Shown here: positions 34,807 to 39,054 of the stretch, in pieces | Numbering within the stretch: position 1 is the first letter of the stretch | Layout of the letters: the number at the start of each line of letters is the position of its first letter | Source: Candidatus Brocadia sp. | Lineage (GTDB): Bacteria > Planctomycetota > Brocadiia > Brocadiales > Brocadiaceae | DNA length: 39,054 nt | NCBI GenBank assembly: GCA_021646415.1 | Contig: SOEU01000026.1 | Location: 1-39,054, forward strand | Direction: 5' to 3' | Notes under the pieces: model-generated | The model's input: only the letters and a program-made list of their open reading frames with translations | Databases searched by the model: none | What the model was told of the DNA's origin: nothing | Made by a program: the position numbers and the translations under genes

Positions 34807-35823
34807 TTACCCCCTTACTTCTCCATTGATAGGGATAGTAATAACCGGTTGAATAGCACTGTTTGTGTATATCCTTAAACTACTTGTGATTTTCCCGGCC
34901 ATTATATCTTTACCCAGCTTAATGTCTATTTTCTTAGTACTATTATTTAAGTCAGACACTGCATAATTTACTAGACCTGGATCAGCTTCAATCTTTTCTA
35001 TTTTCACATCTTTGTTCACAAAATTAACGATAACCGTTCTTTCTGTATCTTGATTTTTTTTAACACTACCAAAAGTTACTATTTCCGGATAAAAAGTAAC
35101 ATCCCCAACAACCTCTCCGGAAAACGGGATATCTATCCTTTCCTGTCTGTTGCTAGTTGTATAGAAAAATACAATTCCATTAAATTTGCCAATGAAATCA
35201 TATTTTTCAATAGAAACTTGATAACTATGGACATTGTTATCTGCTGTTTTATTTTGTGTGAGTGTAATATATGGATTAGGTGACTCTACCTTCTTTACTT
35301 CAATTTTCAATTCAGGTATTGTTTTTATCTCTATATTCCTGGTACAAGAATCACCTTTTCTTATGATACCAAAATTAATTTGCTTTGGGCTAACACGGAC
35401 TTCTTCAATTATTTCTCCGGTGATCGTTAATTTATATGTTGAATTTTTAGGATCATTTGAGTTCACCGTAACTGATTTCGTTACCCTGCCAACAAAACGG
35501 CCTGGATTAAATTTAATCTGTACCTCTCCTTCTTCGCCTGTGAGCAAATTACTCTTAGATACCAATGCGGCAGTACATCCACATGATGATTTAACACTGG
35601 TTACAATCAACTCATCAGACCCAAGATTTTTAAATTTGAATCCATGTTTCACAATCTCGCCCATATAAATTTTACCAAAATCATATATTTTCTCTTCAAA
35701 AACTATTTTAGGCTTTTTCAAAATCTTTTCATTATCTATTATATCTGCCATTAAGGCATTACAGCATGTTATAGACATGAATAACAGTTGTACTATGATT
35801 AAACACATTTTCATTTTTTTCAT
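34807..35823 (-). CDS. Exported DUF1573 protein
   Basis: A 338-residue protein with a signal peptide (about 1-24). It has an N-terminal DUF1573 domain (IYDFGKIYMGEIVKHGFKF, SSCGCTAALV, GRVTKSVTVNSNDP) and two further Ig-like beta domains with the same NFGIIRKG / TFGSVKKN beginnings. DUF1573 proteins are extracytoplasmic and of unknown function. The CGC pair in SSCGCT is the only Cys cluster in the mature protein. The start has aaaggag about 11 nt upstream. It is the first gene of a probable four-gene operon running to galT. Confidence 0.88.
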   Translation of the reverse strand: MKKMKMCLIIVQLLFMSITCCNALMADIIDNEKILKKPKIVFEEKIYDFGKIYMGEIVKHGFKFKNLGSDELIVTSVKSSCGCTAALVSKSNLLTGEEGEVQIKFNPGRFVGRVTKSVTVNSNDPKNSTYKLTITGEIIEEVRVSPKQINFGIIRKGDSCTRNIEIKTIPELKIEVKKVESPNPYITLTQNKTADNNVHSYQVSIEKYDFIGKFNGIVFFYTTSNRQERIDIPFSGEVVGDVTFYPEIVTFGSVKKNQDTERTVIVNFVNKDVKIEKIEADPGLVNYAVSDLNNSTKKIDIKLGKDIMAGKITSSLRIYTNSAIQPVITIPINGEVRG

Positions 35824-36004
35824 AGCAATATGTATCTCCTTTTTAATTTACACACAATACTTTATGAGTTTACCTAGTAACAACACATATTCCTGCAGAA
35901 TTTCACACGCTTTTATAATATGAGGGCTAGCAAAATCGACTTAATAATTTCTTATATTACGATAATTTATACCTTCAATCAAAGAAAATCAATATTGATA
36001 ATCT
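35824..36004. other. Promoter region of the DUF1573-galT operon
   Basis: A/T-rich intergenic DNA between the operon start and the hzsA terminator. I find no gene and no palindrome of note. The operon promoter should lie here. Confidence 0.4.
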
Positions 36005-36057
36005 TAAAAACACGAAGAGCTGGGTGGTGGGGAGACACCCACGCGACCCAGCTCTTC
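36005..36057 (-). terminator. Strong terminator after hzsA
   Basis: gaagagctgggt (36014-36025) pairs perfectly with acccagctcttc (36046-36057), with an inner gtggg/cccac stem. Read on the minus strand it is followed by gtgttttt. It lies about 60 nt beyond the hzsA stop and separates the hzs transcript from the DUF1573 operon. Confidence 0.9.
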
Positions 36058-36118
36058 ATCGTTTTACTTCCCATTCCCTTGCCTTCGTACAGACAGGCTC
36101 AGGGATTTACCTCAGGCA

Positions 36119-38548
36119 TTATCTTGCATGATAGCCAGGATAAAAATCAGGACCCTGGATGTTATCCCACTGCGCCCCGATGTCTATCCACTCGACAAAC
36201 AAATACCTCTCATCCTGCGTGAGGAATTTGTCATGCATTACCCTTCCCTCAATCGGGAATACATTCTCTCTCGGTGCGAACTGACTTAAGGCCTCCTCAT
36301 ACAGCCTCCAGATCAACAAGCTGTTGATGGCTGATGATGGATGAACATACTTACCACCAAGGTTGGGATCCTTACCCCTCTGTGGTTCAAGCAAGCTATT
36401 GTATGAACGGCTGAATGCTGCAACACCATCAACACTCGCCAGCTCTCCACCGCCACTTAAGTCCGGAGGAAGATTCGCATTGTGACATCCGGCGCACTTC
36501 GCATCGATGATCGGCTGAATATCCCTGCGGAAATCCACCGTCCTCCTCTTCTCATCCGTTAACCCTTCCACCGGCTGTGATGTCGTACCTGATGGACCTC
36601 CATAGTACACGTCCGATGGTACCACAACGTCTTCACCATGCTTTACTCCCTGATAGATACCATTCTTATCAAGCTTCAGGTATGCAAATGCAAATGGTGA
36701 ATCATAGTGACTCCTGTCATCATACCACCAGTTGTACAACGCCTTTGTATGCTGGTTCTGGAATGCCCTGCCCCTGTAAGAGCCATCATGACATCCACTG
36801 CAAATCCTGCCATGATACGGCCTCAGATACGCCCATGACAACCCGCTCTGTACTGCCATCCCCCTGTCATCCAATATCTGAATGTAGTATGGCGTGTCTG
36901 CCGTCTGTGACGTTACCACTGAACCATCATCCTCTACATACTGATACCCGATGATCCTCCTCTGCTGGAATGCAGTTCCTGAGTTGCTGCTTGACCTGCA
37001 GCCTCCCAAAAGGTGGCTTCCAACTCCCGCCTTGAACCTGCTTTCATCTGGCTCCACACACTGCACACCCTGGACTATCCTCACCGCCTTCACATCTCCC
37101 GGCTTCATTTCCTTCGCCCTCTCGCTGGGATAGGGACCAACCTTGGTGTCCGTCAAGGTCGTGTCAAAACAAATCCATGTACCCCAGGAATGTGGATACC
37201 CTTCCACCTTCACCTGGTCAAACGGCTGATAGGTCACCGTCGTTACGCCAAAGTTCTTCCCGGCTGTAAAGGTGTTGATCCACCTTGGCTTGTACTTAAT
37301 ATACACAGGGGCCGGCTGATGATCGTTCCACTCCGGATCATTGTATACCAATTCCCCTGCCTTGCCATTCTTGCAGTCAAACCAATAGATGCCAAAATCG
37401 CCTCTCTCTGCATAGGATACCAGCATCCTGTCATCCGGAAGCGGGTAAGGACTCCTGTACAATCCGCCATCGTCCTTCGTCAGCCTCTCGTAGGTCTTGT
37501 TGTACGGAGCATCCCAACTGACTGCTGCCAGCTGGCCAACACCCCAGTTCATATAGGGTGACTCTACATATACCAATTTCCTGTCACCAAAGGTGATCTT
37601 CGCCTGAGACCTTCCACATGCCCCACCAATTTCATCCGGACAGTTACCATAAATCGCCCTTGGATATGCACCATCCCAGTTGTCTACTTCCAGTAACACC
37701 CGGCCTTTCCCTTCTGCCCTGCTCCCATTGGCCTGGACGCTGGAAAACAGGATGTTTCCATCCGGCGTAAGTGCAGGATCATAGTTCGAACTCACGTTGT
37801 AGGTGATCTGGTCTATCGTGGTATTCAGGTGCGGAAACTCTATACCTGACAGCACGTGACCGGTAATCCTCTCCGTTACATGGCCTCCCTGCGTATCCAA
37901 CCTGAAAAGATTATACGCATACGGATTATGGAACTCGTCCTTTACACCATCCGGAGAACCGGCGAAGATAATGAACCCCGTCTTCTCTACCGTCCCTCTC
38001 TCTTTCCAGTCTCCTTCAAAATACCTGTCTCTCCATATGATGCGACCCTGACCCTCCTCAATACTACCAGCCGCATAATAGATCGGACTGCGGCACGTGC
38101 CTTTATAATCGGTCATCTGCCTTATCCCGCTGCCATCTATATTCATCTCCCATATCTGGCATCCGCCGCCCTTCTTGTGAATCCCGGCAAAAGTGAACTT
38201 CTTCCCATCCCAGTACGTGCATGGATCAAAGGCTGACGCAAAATCATTGGTCAGTACCTTTAATTCCTTCGTCTTTAAATTGAATGATACAATCCGGCTA
38301 CCCTCTGACACATAGTGCGGATAGTTCTGATACGGATCACCCTTTGCCGTCCTGGGTGACTGGGTAAACAATATCACATCCACAGGACCCTGCACCTCTT
38401 TCGACATCCCGCAATAATCCGTCCATAAGGCCTTTCCCTGCTTCGAACCACCTGTCATTACCTGGTTCGATGCAAAGATATCCCCACAGACCAACGCACC
38501 GGCTATCAACGCCGATGCCATTACCCCTCCTATTATCCTCTTACTCAT
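36119..38548 (-). CDS. hzsA: Hydrazine synthase subunit alpha
   Basis: An 809-residue exported protein whose sequence matches, as I remember it, the hydrazine synthase alpha subunit of Kuenenia stuttgartiensis (kuste2861), including the length. A signal peptide (about 1-27) precedes a propeller-containing region and two heme sites: CSGCH (583-587) and CAGCH (685-689). Residues reported as special in the Kuenenia structure fall at the same numbers here: Cys303 and His587 (zinc) and Tyr591 (ligand of heme alpha-I). The enzyme makes hydrazine from NO and ammonium inside the anammoxosome. ATG 38548 is chosen because aaaggagaagg precedes it and the signal peptide follows; the frame is open 16 codons further. 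The gene is richer in G+C than its neighbours. Confidence 0.97.
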   Translation of the reverse strand: MSKRIIGGVMASALIAGALVCGDIFASNQVMTGGSKQGKALWTDYCGMSKEVQGPVDVILFTQSPRTAKGDPYQNYPHYVSEGSRIVSFNLKTKELKVLTNDFASAFDPCTYWDGKKFTFAGIHKKGGGCQIWEMNIDGSGIRQMTDYKGTCRSPIYYAAGSIEEGQGRIIWRDRYFEGDWKERGTVEKTGFIIFAGSPDGVKDEFHNPYAYNLFRLDTQGGHVTERITGHVLSGIEFPHLNTTIDQITYNVSSNYDPALTPDGNILFSSVQANGSRAEGKGRVLLEVDNWDGAYPRAIYGNCPDEIGGACGRSQAKITFGDRKLVYVESPYMNWGVGQLAAVSWDAPYNKTYERLTKDDGGLYRSPYPLPDDRMLVSYAERGDFGIYWFDCKNGKAGELVYNDPEWNDHQPAPVYIKYKPRWINTFTAGKNFGVTTVTYQPFDQVKVEGYPHSWGTWICFDTTLTDTKVGPYPSERAKEMKPGDVKAVRIVQGVQCVEPDESRFKAGVGSHLLGGCRSSSNSGTAFQQRRIIGYQYVEDDGSVVTSQTADTPYYIQILDDRGMAVQSGLSWAYLRPYHGRICSGCHDGSYRGRAFQNQHTKALYNWWYDDRSHYDSPFAFAYLKLDKNGIYQGVKHGEDVVVPSDVYYGGPSGTTSQPVEGLTDEKRRTVDFRRDIQPIIDAKCAGCHNANLPPDLSGGGELASVDGVAAFSRSYNSLLEPQRGKDPNLGGKYVHPSSAINSLLIWRLYEEALSQFAPRENVFPIEGRVMHDKFLTQDERYLFVEWIDIGAQWDNIQGPDFYPGYHAR

Positions 38549-38623
38549 CTGTTGGCCTTCTCCTTTCACTTTCTTAAAATATTCCACTTGAACCAATTCT
38601 TTTCTCTTCCCATACTACCCTAC

Positions 38624-39054
38624 TTATAGCGCCTTCAGGAACTCCACCAAATCCTGCAAATCCTGAGCACTCAGGTGTGACGTCCTTCCATGCATGTCCT
38701 TATCATTTACCGTGTTGTTGATCGTGTCAATCAACGTCCTGGCGCTTCCGTCATGGAAATACGTACCTGAAGCATAGATGTCTCTCAGGGTCGGTGTATC
38801 AAACTCCTTCACCAGGTCTAACCCAATGATCGGCGTATCGCTCTCCTCTCCATAGGGATCCTCACCGGCATTCAATGCCTGCATGTTAAATACCTTACCC
38901 GGTGTTGACCTGAAACCCTTCACTCCTACACGACCGGTTCCCACATCATGGGTCTGTGCATCGCTAAATAAGGCCTTCGGATCCATTGCATCACCAGGAT
39001 GACACTCCGCACACCCTACATTCGGATCATTAAATAACTTCTCACCCCTCTTTG
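38624..39054 (-). CDS. hzsC: Hydrazine synthase CCP/MauG-like (gamma) subunit, C-terminal part, cut by window end
   Basis: The open frame continues past the last base of the window. The visible 142 residues include the heme site CAECH near the window end and the MauG/cytochrome c peroxidase C-terminal features GRVGVKGFRSTPGKVFN, FDTPTLRDIYASGTYFHDGS and LSAQDLQDLVEFLKAL. They match what I recall of the hydrazine synthase gamma subunit (kuste2859). Only 75 nt separate it from hzsA, so both are probably on one transcript. Whether this is a separate hzsC or the end of a beta-gamma fusion cannot be seen from here. Confidence 0.9.
   Translation of the reverse strand, partial: KRGEKLFNDPNVGCAECHPGDAMDPKALFSDAQTHDVGTGRVGVKGFRSTPGKVFNMQALNAGEDPYGEESDTPIIGLDLVKEFDTPTLRDIYASGTYFHDGSARTLIDTINNTVNDKDMHGRTSHLSAQDLQDLVEFLKAL

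Noticed and set aside
36577-37561. Long plus-strand reading frames opposite hzsA
   Set aside because: hzsA is certain, and the high G+C of that gene creates open antisense frames rich in His, Pro and Ser.

Overview
The window comes from an anammox bacterium (Planctomycetota, Ca. Brocadiales). The decisive evidence is at the right edge. The minus-strand gene at 36119-38548 encodes an 809-residue hydrazine synthase alpha subunit (HzsA). Directly upstream of it lies the C-terminal part of the cytochrome c peroxidase/MauG-like hydrazine synthase subunit, which is cut by the window end. Other CxxCH cytochromes, an exosortase/EpsI pair and a BshC-like protein of a type I recall from planctomycetes agree with this. 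The genus (Brocadia, Jettenia or a relative) cannot be fixed from the sequence alone.

Layout. 1-610: intergenic DNA with REP-like palindromes. 611-3622 (-): secreted PD40/M28 peptidase/PDZ protein. 3841-4200: possible decayed gene. 4139-5625 (-): exosortase and EpsI partner. 5958-6187: remnant of a GGDEF-EAL protein. 6199-7629 (-): pentaheme cytochrome with a hairpin-rich leader. 7925-8296 (-): ComEA-like protein. 8634-10643 (-): clpP and trigger factor. 10687-11619 (-): six tRNA genes. 11679-12710 (-): unrecognised protein. 13044-13952 (+): TIM-barrel protein. 14075-15097 (+): sensor-only dCache protein. 15048-16790 (-): BshC-like protein.

16900-19300 is an accessory, decayed stretch. It holds two fragments of unrecognised genes, a GC-rich rnk-like gene, an integron-type integrase remnant and a hicBA toxin-antitoxin pair whose toxin is frameshifted. 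Housekeeping and envelope genes follow on the plus strand: guaA, a DUF4145 protein, a ChaN-like/PDZ protein with an odd N-terminus, valS, a SUMF1-like protein and a small secreted Cys/His-rich protein. On the minus strand come a histidine kinase/response regulator pair (27776-29898), then a likely four-gene operon read from 35823 to 30159 (DUF1573 protein, phosphoesterase-like tetraheme cytochrome, GH57 glycosidase, galT). The hydrazine synthase genes close the window behind their own strong terminator.

How the parts fit. The hzs genes make the central catabolic enzyme that forms hydrazine from NO and ammonium. The multiheme cytochromes, the DUF1573 protein and the ChaN-like protein are extracytoplasmic or cofactor related. 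GalT and GH57 point to glycan or glycogen metabolism, and the exosortase pair to processing of sorted surface proteins. Several decayed genes show ongoing gene loss and exchange between the housekeeping blocks.
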